DNA of 64,000 nt. Origin: Ferribacterium limneticum. Lineage in GTDB: Bacteria; Pseudomonadota; Gammaproteobacteria; Burkholderiales; Rhodocyclaceae. Positions 17,631 to 25,686 of the stretch are shown here, piece by piece (the first letter of the stretch is position 1; every line of letters starts with the position of its first letter). The stretch lies in the NCBI RefSeq assembly GCF_020510585.1, contig NZ_CP075190.1, forward strand, positions 4,355,141-4,419,140. Reading direction: 5' to 3'. Position numbers and translations under genes: made by a program. The notes under the pieces were generated by a model that ran no database searches, had not been told where the DNA came from, and saw only the letters and a list, made by a program, of their open reading frames with translations.

Positions 17631-18535
17631 AAGCCAGCAATCTGCGCAAGACCTACGGCGACAGCGAAGTCGTCGCCGGTCTGTCGTTCGCCGTCGAACC
17701 CGGCACCTGCTTCGGCCTGCTCGGCCCGAACGGCGCCGGCAAGACGACAACGCTGCGCCTCTGCCTCGGGCTGACCGGGCCGGACAGCGGCGACATCATG
17801 CTCAACGGCCACGTCATTCCCGACGACGCCCAGGCGGCGAGGGCGCGCATCGGCGTCGTGCCGCAATTCGACAACCTCGACCCGGATTTCACCTGCGCCG
17901 AAAACCTGCTCGTCTTCGGCCGCTACTTCGGGCTCAAGGACGCCGCCATGCGCGCCAAGATCCCGCAGCTGCTCGATTTTGCCGGTCTGTCGAGCAAGGC
18001 CGGGGCCCGCTTGTCGACGCTGTCCGGCGGCATGAAGCGCCGGCTGACGCTGGCCCGGGCGATGGTCAACGACCCCGACATCATCTTCCTCGACGAGCCG
18101 ACCACCGGCCTAGACCCGCAGGCCCGCCACCTGATCTGGGAACGCCTCAAGCAACTCAAGTCGGCCGGCAAGACGCTGATTTTGACCACGCATTTCATGG
18201 ACGAAGCCGAACGCCTGTGCGACACGCTGATCGTCATCGACCACGGCCGCAAGATCGCCGAAGGCAGCCCGCGCCAACTGATCGCCGAACAGATCGAACC
18301 GCAAGTCGTCGAGGTTTTTGACGAATCCCACGGTCAACTGGAAAATTTCGTCAAAAACCAAAAGCATCTCGCCGAGCGCGTCGAAACCAGCGGCGAAACC
18401 GCCTTCTTCTATTGCCGCGACCCGCGCGAACTGCTGGCCCGGCTAGCCGACGCCGACGGCCTGCGCTACGTGCACCGCGCCTCCAACCTCGAAGACGTTT
18501 TCATCAAGCTGACCGGCCGCGAACTGCGCGACTGA
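17618..18535 (+). CDS. ABC transporter ATPase, NodI-like
   Basis: 305 residues from ATG 17618. Walker A GPNGAGKT at 36-43, signature [14 protein letters not shown], Walker [14 protein letters not shown]. The C-terminal extension (about 215-305) is like NodI and drug-export ATPases, which work with an ABC-2 permease. No permease follows; the matching NodJ-like permease is at 28040-28810. Codons at 18328-18365 (about residues 238-250) resemble the dispersed repeat. The frame stays open upstream inside the hydrolase gene. Confidence 0.88.
   Translation: MAALEASNLRKTYGDSEVVAGLSFAVEPGTCFGLLGPNGAGKTTTLRLCLGLTGPDSGDIMLNGHVIPDDAQAARARIGVVPQFDNLDPDFTCAENLLVFGRYFGLKDAAMRAKIPQLLDFAGLSSKAGARLSTLSGGMKRRLTLARAMVNDPDIIFLDEPTTGLDPQARHLIWERLKQLKSAGKTLILTTHFMDEAERLCDTLIVIDHGRKIAEGSPRQLIAEQIEPQVVEVFDESHGQLENFVKNQKHLAERVETSGETAFFYCRDPRELLARLADADGLRYVHRASNLEDVFIKLTGRELRD
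18328..18365 (+). repeat. Dispersed 36-bp repeat, degenerate copy 5 (inside ABC ATPase gene)
   Basis: CCACGGTCAACTGGAAAATT followed by TCGTCAAAAACCAAAAG. The left half matches well, the right half poorly. It falls in the variable C-terminal region of the NodI-like protein. Confidence 0.5.
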
Positions 18536-18657
18536 ACTCGGCGCAAAAAGCCGGTCAGCCAGCAAACCAGCCCGGAAACGGCACCAACCCAGGCCCTTGG
18601 CATTCGCCGCCCGAGATGCCAAGCTCATGTTTCTCCTGGACATTTTCCAAAATCTGC

Positions 18658-18663
18658 TAGAAT
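18658..18663 (+). promoter_or_regulatory. -10 element for the 18692 gene
   Basis: TAGAAT within GCTAGAATG. It overlaps an upstream in-frame ATG at 18662, which therefore cannot be the translation start if this promoter is used. Confidence 0.4.
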
Positions 18664-18691
18664 GATCTATTGGATCAGTTTGGAAATCGCA

Positions 18692-19306
18692 ATGCGTTGG
18701 TTGATCGTCGCGGCAGTGCTCGCATTCTCGGCAGTGGAAGTGGGTGCCTCGGAACAAGTTTCCGACGAGGCAGCTTCCGTCGTCGACATGTCCGTAGCCG
18801 CCCAAGGCGTCACCATCTCGGCCATTCCGATGCCGCCGCGCGCCATCAAGGAGCTGACGCTCGAAGAATCGGACCGCTTGCGCGCCGCCAAAAAGTCACG
18901 CATCGAGGCGCGCCTCGCCAAGAAAAAAGCAGCGACCGTCCTCATGCTGAGCCGCACCGAGCGCCGCCAGGTAGCGCTGCTGAGCGCCAGCATGCACGCC
19001 GGCGAGCCACAGATTTTCACCTACGACCCGAACGACAACTATCAGGGCGGCCTCGACGAACTCGACCTGCACCGTTCGTTCAATCGCCCCAAAGTCGTCG
19101 ACGAATCGGCCAGCGACGAAGCTGATCGTGATGAAGTGCCCGGCCACATTCGGCTCCGCCTCATGGTGGCGCGACTCAAGGCGGTCGAAGCCCACGCCCT
19201 GAGCCAAGTGCCGGATACCGACGAAGCACTTCCCGATTCAGTCCTGCTTCGCCTCAAGGAAGCCCGCCTGAAAGCCGTTGAAGCGCATCAACGCAAGTTC
19301 GGCTGA
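18692..19306 (+). CDS. Exported protein of unknown function with repeated C-terminal helix motif
   Basis: 204 residues from ATG 18692 (MRWLIVAAVLAFSAVEVGAS, a signal peptide). The mature part is highly charged and helical: a basic stretch rich in Arg, Lys and Ala (LRAAKKSRIEARLAKKKAA), an acidic linker, then two copies of an LRL-x2-ARLKAVEAH motif. An upstream ATG at 18662 lies in the -10 element and is rejected. It looks like a periplasmic coiled-coil protein; no function can be assigned. Confidence 0.65.
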   Translation: MRWLIVAAVLAFSAVEVGASEQVSDEAASVVDMSVAAQGVTISAIPMPPRAIKELTLEESDRLRAAKKSRIEARLAKKKAATVLMLSRTERRQVALLSASMHAGEPQIFTYDPNDNYQGGLDELDLHRSFNRPKVVDESASDEADRDEVPGHIRLRLMVARLKAVEAHALSQVPDTDEALPDSVLLRLKEARLKAVEAHQRKFG

Positions 19307-19315
19307 ACCTCGTTT

Positions 19316-20083
19316 TCAGCCGAGCAGGGCGTCGACCACAGCAGTAAAATCATCGTAAATCGCCGCCGGACGGATCTCCGGATGCGCATCGTCGCCGGCC
19401 CGGAATTTCCCGGTCCGCACCAGAATCCCCGGAATACCCGCCGCCTGGGCACCGCCGATGTCATCGCTCAGGTCGTCACCGATCAACACCGCCTGAGCCG
19501 GCGCGATACCCAGCTCAGCCAGCGCCGCATTGAAGAAAGCCGGTGCCGGCTTGCCGGTAATTTCAGCCGTGATCCCGGCCGAATACTCCAGCCCGGCGAC
19601 GAAGGCGCCCATGTCCAGCGACAGCCCGTCGGGCTCCATGAAATAGCGATTACGCGCCATCGCCATGAGCGGCAGGCCTTCCATAAGCAGGCGGAAAGCA
19701 TGATTGAGGATCGGGTAAGTGAAATGCGTGCCCATATCGCCGAGTACGACAACATTGGGCTCGGGATCGTTTTCCCCCATTTCGGCAGCGATATCGGGAT
19801 GTATCAGCCACAGCGGGCGCAAACCCCGGCTACGGACCAGCGTTCGCGCCGCCAGCGCCGCCGTCTGTATCTCGCTGGCGGCCAGCGTGAAACCCATGCG
19901 CTGCAACTTGGCGAAGAGAATGGTGCTCGGCGTCCGCGTCGTATTGGTCAGGAAACGCAAGGGCAGGCCCGATGCCCGCAACCGATCAAGCGCCCGCACC
20001 GCCCCCGGCAAGGCGTCATCCCCGGTGTGGAGCACGCCGGCCAGATCGATCAATACCGCTTTCGGTGAAATTGTCGGCGCCAT
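19316..20083 (-). CDS. HAD-superfamily (class IIA) phosphatase, HDHD2/LHPP-like
   Basis: 255 residues from ATG 20083. Motif I is LIDLAGVLH, where the second position usually Asp is replaced as in HDHD2/LHPP-type proteins (DLSG/DISG). Motif II is FLTNTTRTP, motif III GKPAPAFF, and motif IV IGDDLSDDIGGAQAAG. The IIA cap lies between II and III. Relatives dephosphorylate small molecules or protein phosphohistidine; the substrate is unknown. AGAGG precedes 20083; a start 14 codons further upstream is possible. The ends of this gene and its convergent neighbour share a small hairpin at 19300-19322. Confidence 0.85.
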   Translation of the reverse strand: MAPTISPKAVLIDLAGVLHTGDDALPGAVRALDRLRASGLPLRFLTNTTRTPSTILFAKLQRMGFTLAASEIQTAALAARTLVRSRGLRPLWLIHPDIAAEMGENDPEPNVVVLGDMGTHFTYPILNHAFRLLMEGLPLMAMARNRYFMEPDGLSLDMGAFVAGLEYSAGITAEITGKPAPAFFNAALAELGIAPAQAVLIGDDLSDDIGGAQAAGIPGILVRTGKFRAGDDAHPEIRPAAIYDDFTAVVDALLG

Positions 20084-20159
20084 CTCCGCCACCTCTGAAA
20101 AGTTTTGACAGTGTTCGATTATCATTTTTGGCTAAAGTTTTGTCATTGGCTTAGCGGGC

Positions 20160-20165
20160 TAAAAT
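20160..20165 (+). promoter_or_regulatory. -10 element placed for a leaderless transcript
   Basis: TAAAAT followed by exactly 6 bases and then the ATG of the TPR gene; no Shine-Dalgarno sequence is possible in between. Confidence 0.45.
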
Positions 20166-20171
20166 AATCGG

Positions 20172-21578
20172 ATGACAACACCTCCCGCTCCCGCCGAACA
20201 GCTTTTTTATGAAGCCCTCCGGGACATGGAGCAGGGCGATTTCGTGGCGGCGGAAAACGGTTTTCGCCAAGCCTTGCAGTTGGCACCGGCGCTGTCAGAA
20301 GCGCACGCCAATCTCGGTTATCTGCTCGACAGTCAGGGCCGCAACCAGGAAGCCGAGGCTTGCTACCGTCAGGCCCTGGCACTGGCCCCGATGCAGCTGC
20401 AAACCTACATCAACCTGGGTGCCCTGCTCGAATCGCAGCAGCGCTTTGCTGAAGCCGAGGTGGCCTACCAGAGTGCGTTGGCCATCGACCCCGAATCGCC
20501 CGCCGCCTGGTCCAATCTCGGCGTGTTGATGACCTGCATGAAACGCGAAGCGGAAGCCGAGCCCTGTTTCCGCAAGGCGCTGGAACTGGCACCCGACTAT
20601 CAAAAAGCCTCCTTCAACCTCGCCCACCTGCTGTTGCGCCAGGGGCGCTACGAAGAAGGCTGGCGCCACATGGAATCCCGCGATTGGTACGCGCAGATCG
20701 CGAAAAACCTCGGCATGCCGCGCTGGCAAGGTGAATCGCTGGCGGGGAAAGCCATCCTGATCGGGCTCGAGGCCGGTCACGGCGACATGATCCAGTTCTG
20801 CCGCTACGGCAATCGGCTCAAGGAGTTGGGCGCCCGGCGCGTCTCCGTCCTTTGCCACCCGCCGCTCAAAAGCCTGTTCCAGCATCTGGCCGGCATTGAC
20901 GAGGCGATTGCCGTCGGCGAACCCGATCCCGGCATCGCCTGGGATTTCTGGACACCGCCCTTAAGCCAGCCGTATTACCTGGGCACGCGCCTCGACACCA
21001 TCCCGGCCGAACTGCCCTACCTGCAGGTGGCGCCGGACAAGGTCGCCAATTGGCAAGCTGTCATGGGCGACAGCGGCGACGCTCTGCGCGTCGGACTGGT
21101 CTGGAAGGGCAATCCGCGCTTCGAGAATGACGCCTATCGTTCACTGCGCTCGCTGCATGATCTGGCGCCGCTCGGCGAGGTGGCGGGCATTCGCTATTTC
21201 AGCCTGCAGAAGGGCGCTGGCGAGGACGAAACGGCCAGCGCCGTCGCGCCTTTTTCTATCACCCCGCTCGGCGCCGATATCGCCGATTTTTCCGACACGG
21301 CGGCGGTCATGATGAATCTCGATCTGGTCATCGCCGTCGACACCGCGGCGGCCCATCTGGCCGGCGCCCTCGGTCGACGCTGCTGGGTTCTGCTGCCCGA
21401 TTACAAGACCGACTGGCGCTGGCTCGCCGAGCGCAGCGATTCGCCGTGGTACCCCGGGGTCATGCGGCTGTTCCGGCAGGACGCCACCGGCACCTGGGGG
21501 CCGGTCATCGCCCAGCTTAAAGATGCGCTGGCTGATCTGGTGGAGCGACGCGGCCAAGCAATCGCCAGCGTGCCGTGA
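20172..21578 (+). CDS. TPR protein with glycosyltransferase-like C-terminal domain
   Basis: 468 residues. Four to five tetratricopeptide repeats fill about residues 5-165 (e.g. AEACYRQALALAP, AEVAYQSALAIDP, AEPCFRKALELAP). The C-terminal 280 residues resemble the GT-B half of heptosyltransferase-like or O-GlcNAc-transferase-like proteins: VGLVWKGNPRFENDAYRS, then DLVIAVDTAAAHLAGALG and WRWLAERSDSPWYP. Such TPR-GT proteins may glycosylate proteins; the activity here is inferred from fold only. No signal peptide. Confidence 0.8.
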   Translation: MTTPPAPAEQLFYEALRDMEQGDFVAAENGFRQALQLAPALSEAHANLGYLLDSQGRNQEAEACYRQALALAPMQLQTYINLGALLESQQRFAEAEVAYQSALAIDPESPAAWSNLGVLMTCMKREAEAEPCFRKALELAPDYQKASFNLAHLLLRQGRYEEGWRHMESRDWYAQIAKNLGMPRWQGESLAGKAILIGLEAGHGDMIQFCRYGNRLKELGARRVSVLCHPPLKSLFQHLAGIDEAIAVGEPDPGIAWDFWTPPLSQPYYLGTRLDTIPAELPYLQVAPDKVANWQAVMGDSGDALRVGLVWKGNPRFENDAYRSLRSLHDLAPLGEVAGIRYFSLQKGAGEDETASAVAPFSITPLGADIADFSDTAAVMMNLDLVIAVDTAAAHLAGALGRRCWVLLPDYKTDWRWLAERSDSPWYPGVMRLFRQDATGTWGPVIAQLKDALADLVERRGQAIASVP

Positions 21579-21581
21579 TTG

Positions 21582-23150
21582 TTAACCGGAGCTGGCGCCG
21601 TGCCGGTCCTGCCGCTGGGCGAGCGGCCTGGCCAACCGCGGCACCGGCTTTTCCCGGTCCTTCAACAAACCTTGCAGGCAGGCCGGATTGGCGCGGGCAC
21701 CGCTAGCCTGATAGTCGGCAAGCAAGGTCCGGCAGACGCTTTCCTTTTCCATTCCGATCACGCCGGTCAGATAGTCGAACAGGCTGTCGACCAGTTTTTC
21801 CGGTGTCAGGCGGCTGGTCTGGCCGGTGCTTTGCCATAGCCAGTCGGCAAAGGCGAGGAAGGCATTGAAGGGCGAGGGGCCGGCAAGCAGGAGAGACAGG
21901 GTTTGGGGGAAACGGCCGGAATTAGCGACCAGGTCCCAGTAGCGGGCGAGGCGAGTGAAACGCTCGACAGTCCGGGCGTCGACGACCGAGGTTTGGCGCA
22001 CGGTGTAGGGCGGTTCGGCGGCGTAGATCATGCCGTGGACGACGCTATGGCGGGCGATCGGCGTGCCGCGCAGGCGTTTGAGGACGCCGAGCTGGATTTC
22101 GTGCGGGTGCAGCGCATACAGGCGGTCGAAACCGGCGGCAAAGCTGGCCAGCGTTTCGCCGGGCAGGCCGAAAATGAGGTCGGTGTGCAGGTGAGCGTGG
22201 CTGTGATTGACCAGCCAGGCCAAGTTTTCGCAAGTTTTGGCGTTGTCCTGCCGACGTGAAATGGCCTGCTGGACATCCGGGTTGAAGGTCTGGATACCGA
22301 CTTCGAACTGCAGCACGCCGGGCGGGAAGCGGGCGATCATTTCCTTGAGCCGTTCCGGCAGATGATCCGGAATCACCTCGAAATGCAGGAAGAGATCCGG
22401 CGTCAGACGGTCGAGGAAAAATTGCAGGATGGTCAGCGAGCTGTCGATCTTGAGATTGAAGGTGCGATCGACGAACTTGAAATTGCGCGCCCCGCGCTCA
22501 TGGAGCGTTTCCAGCGCGGCAAGAAAGCGTTCCGCCTCAAAGGCCCAAGCGGTCTTGTCGAGCGAACTGAGACAGAACTCGCATTTGAACGGGCAGCCGC
22601 GCGAGGCTTCGACGTAGAGCAGGCGATGGGCCAGGTCGTCAGCACTGAACTCGGCGTAGGGCAGGGCGATGTCGGCCAGCGCCGGCTGCTCGCCGGGGAT
22701 CACTTTCATTAGCGGCTGCGGCCCATGGAGGAGGGCGCGGCACAGTTTCGGAAAACTCACGTCACCCCAGCCGGTGATCAGGTGGTCGGCGAGCCGGACG
22801 ATTTCCTGCTCCTCCCATTCATAGCTGACTTCCGGGCCACCGAGGACGATTTTCAGGTCCGGCCGGGCCTGTCTTAGGCGGCGGACGACCTCGGTCGTCG
22901 CCACCACGTTCCAGATGTACACGCCGAAGCCGATGATCTGCGGTCGGCCAGCGACCGGCGGGCCCAACTCGGCGAGCAGGGCCGCGACGATTTCCTGCAC
23001 CGGCCGGGCGATGGTGAATTCGCGCAGTACCGTCCGTTCGCGCAGCCCGGCGCCGCCGTGCCGGTCCATGTTGGCGAGCAGGTAGCGCAGGCCGAGCGAG
23101 GCGTGGATGTATTTGGCGTTGAGGGTGCTGAGGATGATGGCGGACGGCAT
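21582..23150 (-). CDS. B12-binding radical SAM protein (DUF4080 type)
   Basis: 522 residues. An N-terminal cobalamin-binding-like Rossmann domain (IILSTLNAKYIHASLGLRYL at the start, then GFGVYIWNV), the radical SAM motif CPFKCEFC at about residues 200-207, and a C-terminal DUF4080 domain. Such proteins cleave SAM reductively; DUF4080 members have no known reaction. It is convergent with the TPR gene, 3 bp apart. Upstream lie a dispersed repeat and the operator of the OTR operon. Confidence 0.88.
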   Translation of the reverse strand: MPSAIILSTLNAKYIHASLGLRYLLANMDRHGGAGLRERTVLREFTIARPVQEIVAALLAELGPPVAGRPQIIGFGVYIWNVVATTEVVRRLRQARPDLKIVLGGPEVSYEWEEQEIVRLADHLITGWGDVSFPKLCRALLHGPQPLMKVIPGEQPALADIALPYAEFSADDLAHRLLYVEASRGCPFKCEFCLSSLDKTAWAFEAERFLAALETLHERGARNFKFVDRTFNLKIDSSLTILQFFLDRLTPDLFLHFEVIPDHLPERLKEMIARFPPGVLQFEVGIQTFNPDVQQAISRRQDNAKTCENLAWLVNHSHAHLHTDLIFGLPGETLASFAAGFDRLYALHPHEIQLGVLKRLRGTPIARHSVVHGMIYAAEPPYTVRQTSVVDARTVERFTRLARYWDLVANSGRFPQTLSLLLAGPSPFNAFLAFADWLWQSTGQTSRLTPEKLVDSLFDYLTGVIGMEKESVCRTLLADYQASGARANPACLQGLLKDREKPVPRLARPLAQRQDRHGASSG

Positions 23151-23211
23151 TTCGCCATTTTGACAGCTTCAAGGCCACGGTGCGCCACGCCGGATGGCGT
23201 TTTGCCGAGTT

Positions 23212-23247
23212 CCACGGTCAACCGGAAAAAAGACCAAAAATCGAAAT
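23212..23247 (+). repeat. Dispersed 36-bp repeat, copy 6
   Basis: CCACGGTCAACCGGAAAAAA followed by GACCAAAAATCGAAAT, in the divergent region between the radical SAM gene and the octaheme cytochrome operon. Confidence 0.92.
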
Positions 23248-23297
23248 GTTGCAGCCAGCCCGCACGATCCGTCGACGTCCCGAAAAACCGGCCAAAC

Positions 23298-23313
23298 ATT
23301 GACAAATGTCAAT
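23298..23313 (+). promoter_or_regulatory. FNR/NNR-type operator of the octaheme cytochrome operon
   Basis: ATTGACAAATGTCAAT is a perfect inverted repeat matching TTGAC-N4-GTCAA, the box read by NNR/DNR branches of the CRP/FNR family (FNR itself prefers TTGAT-N4-ATCAA). A -10-like TAATCT lies at 23334-23339; transcription starting near 23347 would place the box at about -41.5, the class II activator position. The leader then holds a stable hairpin (CTGTGGC 23350-23356 with GCCACAG 23369-23375) and a GAGGGGA ribosome-binding site before 23409. Confidence 0.7.
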
Positions 23314-23408
23314 ATTCGAAAATAAGCGAAGACTAATCTTTTCCCAGAACTGTGGCTCCGGCGGGGCCGCCACAGATCAGCGTCTCATCGCTCTTTAGAG
23401 GGGAAATC

Positions 23409-25025
23409 ATGCAAGTGATCAAGCAAGCCATGATCGTGTTCGCCACCCTGGCGTTCATGAATTCCGCCTATCCGGCCAACGCGCCGGATAGCGCCCAACC
23501 ACCGCAAAAACTGCTCAAGTCGACAGCCGACCACAGCAAGTTCAAGGAACTGCAACAGGAGTTCGCGTCCGGACCGGAAGTGACCAAAGCCTGTATCGGC
23601 TGCCATACCGAGGCCGCCAAGCAGATTCACCTGACCCAGCACTGGAAATGGGAATTCCGCAATCCGGACAGCCAGCAGTTGCTCGGCAAGAAGCATGTGG
23701 TCAACAACTTCTGCACCTCGGTCACCTCGAACTACAAGGCTTGCGCCAGTTGCCATATCGGCTACAACACCGATGGCCCGAACTTCGATCTGACCTCCGA
23801 AACCAATGTCGATTGCCTGGTCTGCCATGACCAGACCGGCAAATACAAGAAACCGGCCGGCTTCGCCGGCAATCCGGTGGTCAAGGACACGGAATTCCCG
23901 CCCGGGTCAGGCAAGATCGTCAAGGGAATCGACCTCTCCGACATCGCGCAGAAGGTCGGCCAGACCAGGCGTGCCACTTGCGGCGCCTGCCATTTCTACG
24001 GTGGCGGCGGCGATGGCGTCAAGCACGGCGACCTCGACAGCTCGCTGGAAGCCCCGGAAAAGGCAGTGGATGTCCACATGGACAGCAAGGGTCTGAACTT
24101 CAGCTGCTCGACCTGCCACATGACCGAAGGCCATCAGGTGCCGGGCAGCCGCTATGCGCCGACCGCCCAGGACAAGGAAGCCGCCCACATGCGGGGCAAA
24201 TCGGACAAGAGCAACCCGACAACCTGCCAGGCCTGTCACGGCCAGGCGCCACACAAGAAGGAAGCCAAGCTGAACGACCACACCGACAAGCTGGCCTGCC
24301 AGACCTGTCACATCCCGGCCTTCGCCCGCGGCGACGTGCCGACCAAGATGTCGTGGGACTGGTCGACGGCCGGCAAGCGCGGCCCCGACGGCAAACCGCT
24401 GGTCGTCAAGGATGAGGACGGCTACGACACCTATCTCGGCATCAAGGGCGATTTCGTCTGGAAAACCAACGTCACGCCGGAGTACATGTGGTTCAACGGC
24501 AAGGTCAAATACACGCTGGCCGACGACAAGATCGAAAAGGCCAACCAGCCGATCTACATCAGCAAGTTCGAAGGCTCCGCCGATGATGGCAAATCGATGA
24601 TCTGGCCGGTCAAGCTGTTCCGCGGCAAGCAGCCGTTCGACGCCGAGAACAAGACGCTAACGATCAACCACCTGGCCGGGCAGGACGATGCCGCCTACTG
24701 GAAGAACCTGAACTGGGACAAGGCCATCGCCGCCGGCATGGCTGCCGCCGGCAAGCCATTCTCGGGCAAATACGACTTCATCGAGACCGCCGCCATGTGG
24801 CCGATCGCCCACATGGTCGCCCCGAAGGACAAGGCGCTCGGCTGCAGCGACTGCCACAGCAGCAATGGCCGGCTCGAAAAGGTCGATGGCATCTATATCC
24901 CCGGCCGTGGGCGCGACCACATCGCGCTGCTCGACACCGCCGGCTGGGCGCTCGCCGCCCTCACGCTGCTCGGCGTCATCGGCCACGGTATCGGCCGCAT
25001 CCTGACCGCCAAGCGCACGCACTAA
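23409..25025 (+). CDS. Octaheme c-type cytochrome, tetrathionate-reductase family (OTR), membrane-anchored
   Basis: 538 residues from ATG 23409, with an N-terminal signal sequence. Eight CXXCH haem sites occur in order: CIGCH, CASCH, CLVCH, CGACH, CSTCH, CQACH, CQTCH, CSDCH. The architecture fits octaheme tetrathionate reductases, which in vitro reduce tetrathionate, nitrite or hydroxylamine. Unlike soluble Shewanella OTR, it ends in a hydrophobic helix (GWALAALTLLGVIGHGIGRIL) followed by basic residues, so it is probably tethered to the inner membrane facing the periplasm. A cytochrome b follows after 10 bp, probably its quinol oxidase. The physiological substrate is not known. Confidence 0.9.
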   Translation: MQVIKQAMIVFATLAFMNSAYPANAPDSAQPPQKLLKSTADHSKFKELQQEFASGPEVTKACIGCHTEAAKQIHLTQHWKWEFRNPDSQQLLGKKHVVNNFCTSVTSNYKACASCHIGYNTDGPNFDLTSETNVDCLVCHDQTGKYKKPAGFAGNPVVKDTEFPPGSGKIVKGIDLSDIAQKVGQTRRATCGACHFYGGGGDGVKHGDLDSSLEAPEKAVDVHMDSKGLNFSCSTCHMTEGHQVPGSRYAPTAQDKEAAHMRGKSDKSNPTTCQACHGQAPHKKEAKLNDHTDKLACQTCHIPAFARGDVPTKMSWDWSTAGKRGPDGKPLVVKDEDGYDTYLGIKGDFVWKTNVTPEYMWFNGKVKYTLADDKIEKANQPIYISKFEGSADDGKSMIWPVKLFRGKQPFDAENKTLTINHLAGQDDAAYWKNLNWDKAIAAGMAAAGKPFSGKYDFIETAAMWPIAHMVAPKDKALGCSDCHSSNGRLEKVDGIYIPGRGRDHIALLDTAGWALAALTLLGVIGHGIGRILTAKRTH

Positions 25026-25035
25026 GGGGAAGAAC

Positions 25036-25659
25036 ATGGCACGCGTTTATATCTTCAAGGGTTTCGAACGTTTCTGGCACTGGACCCAGGCACTGCTCAT
25101 CATCACCATGCTGGTCACCGGTTTCGAGGTCCATGGTACCTACTCGCTGCTCGGCTGGCACAAGGCCGGCGAGTTGCACACCACGTCAGCCTGGGCACTG
25201 ATGGGCTTGTGGGTGTTCGCCATCTTCTGGCACTTCACGACGGGCGAATGGCGTCAGTACATCCCGACGACCAGCAAGATGCTTGATGTCGCCCTGTTCT
25301 ACGCCTTCGGGATGTTCAAGGGAGAGCATCACCCCTACCTGAAGACCAAAAATCGCAAGCACAACCCGCTGCAACGGGTCGCCTACCTTGGCGTCAAGCT
25401 GTTCATCAACCCACTGCTCTGGTGTTCCGGGCTGTTCTACCTGTTCTACAACCAGCTTGGCGCCGTCGGTCTTGGCGGCGTATCGCTCGGCCTCATCGCA
25501 CTGGCCCACACTCTCGGCGCCTTCCTGATGCTGCTCTTCCTGATCGCCCACATCTATCTCGGCACCGCCGGCCACACACCAACCGCCCACTTCAAGGCGA
25601 TGGTCACCGGCTGGGACGACGACGTGAACGAAGAGCCGCTTGGCGCCAAGGCGCAATGA
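25036..25659 (+). CDS. Cytochrome b (b561/thiosulfate-reductase type) membrane subunit
   Basis: 207 residues with four to five membrane helices. Haem-ligand histidines appear in FERFWHWTQ, GWHKAGELHTTSAW, FWHFTTGEW and LIAHIYLGTAGHTP, as in the Ni/Fe-hydrogenase and thiosulfate-reductase cytochrome b family. It likely oxidises quinol and passes electrons to the octaheme cytochrome encoded just upstream. Confidence 0.9.
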   Translation: MARVYIFKGFERFWHWTQALLIITMLVTGFEVHGTYSLLGWHKAGELHTTSAWALMGLWVFAIFWHFTTGEWRQYIPTTSKMLDVALFYAFGMFKGEHHPYLKTKNRKHNPLQRVAYLGVKLFINPLLWCSGLFYLFYNQLGAVGLGGVSLGLIALAHTLGAFLMLLFLIAHIYLGTAGHTPTAHFKAMVTGWDDDVNEEPLGAKAQ

Positions 25660-25686
25660 GTTACTGATTCACAGGGGAAAATCATC

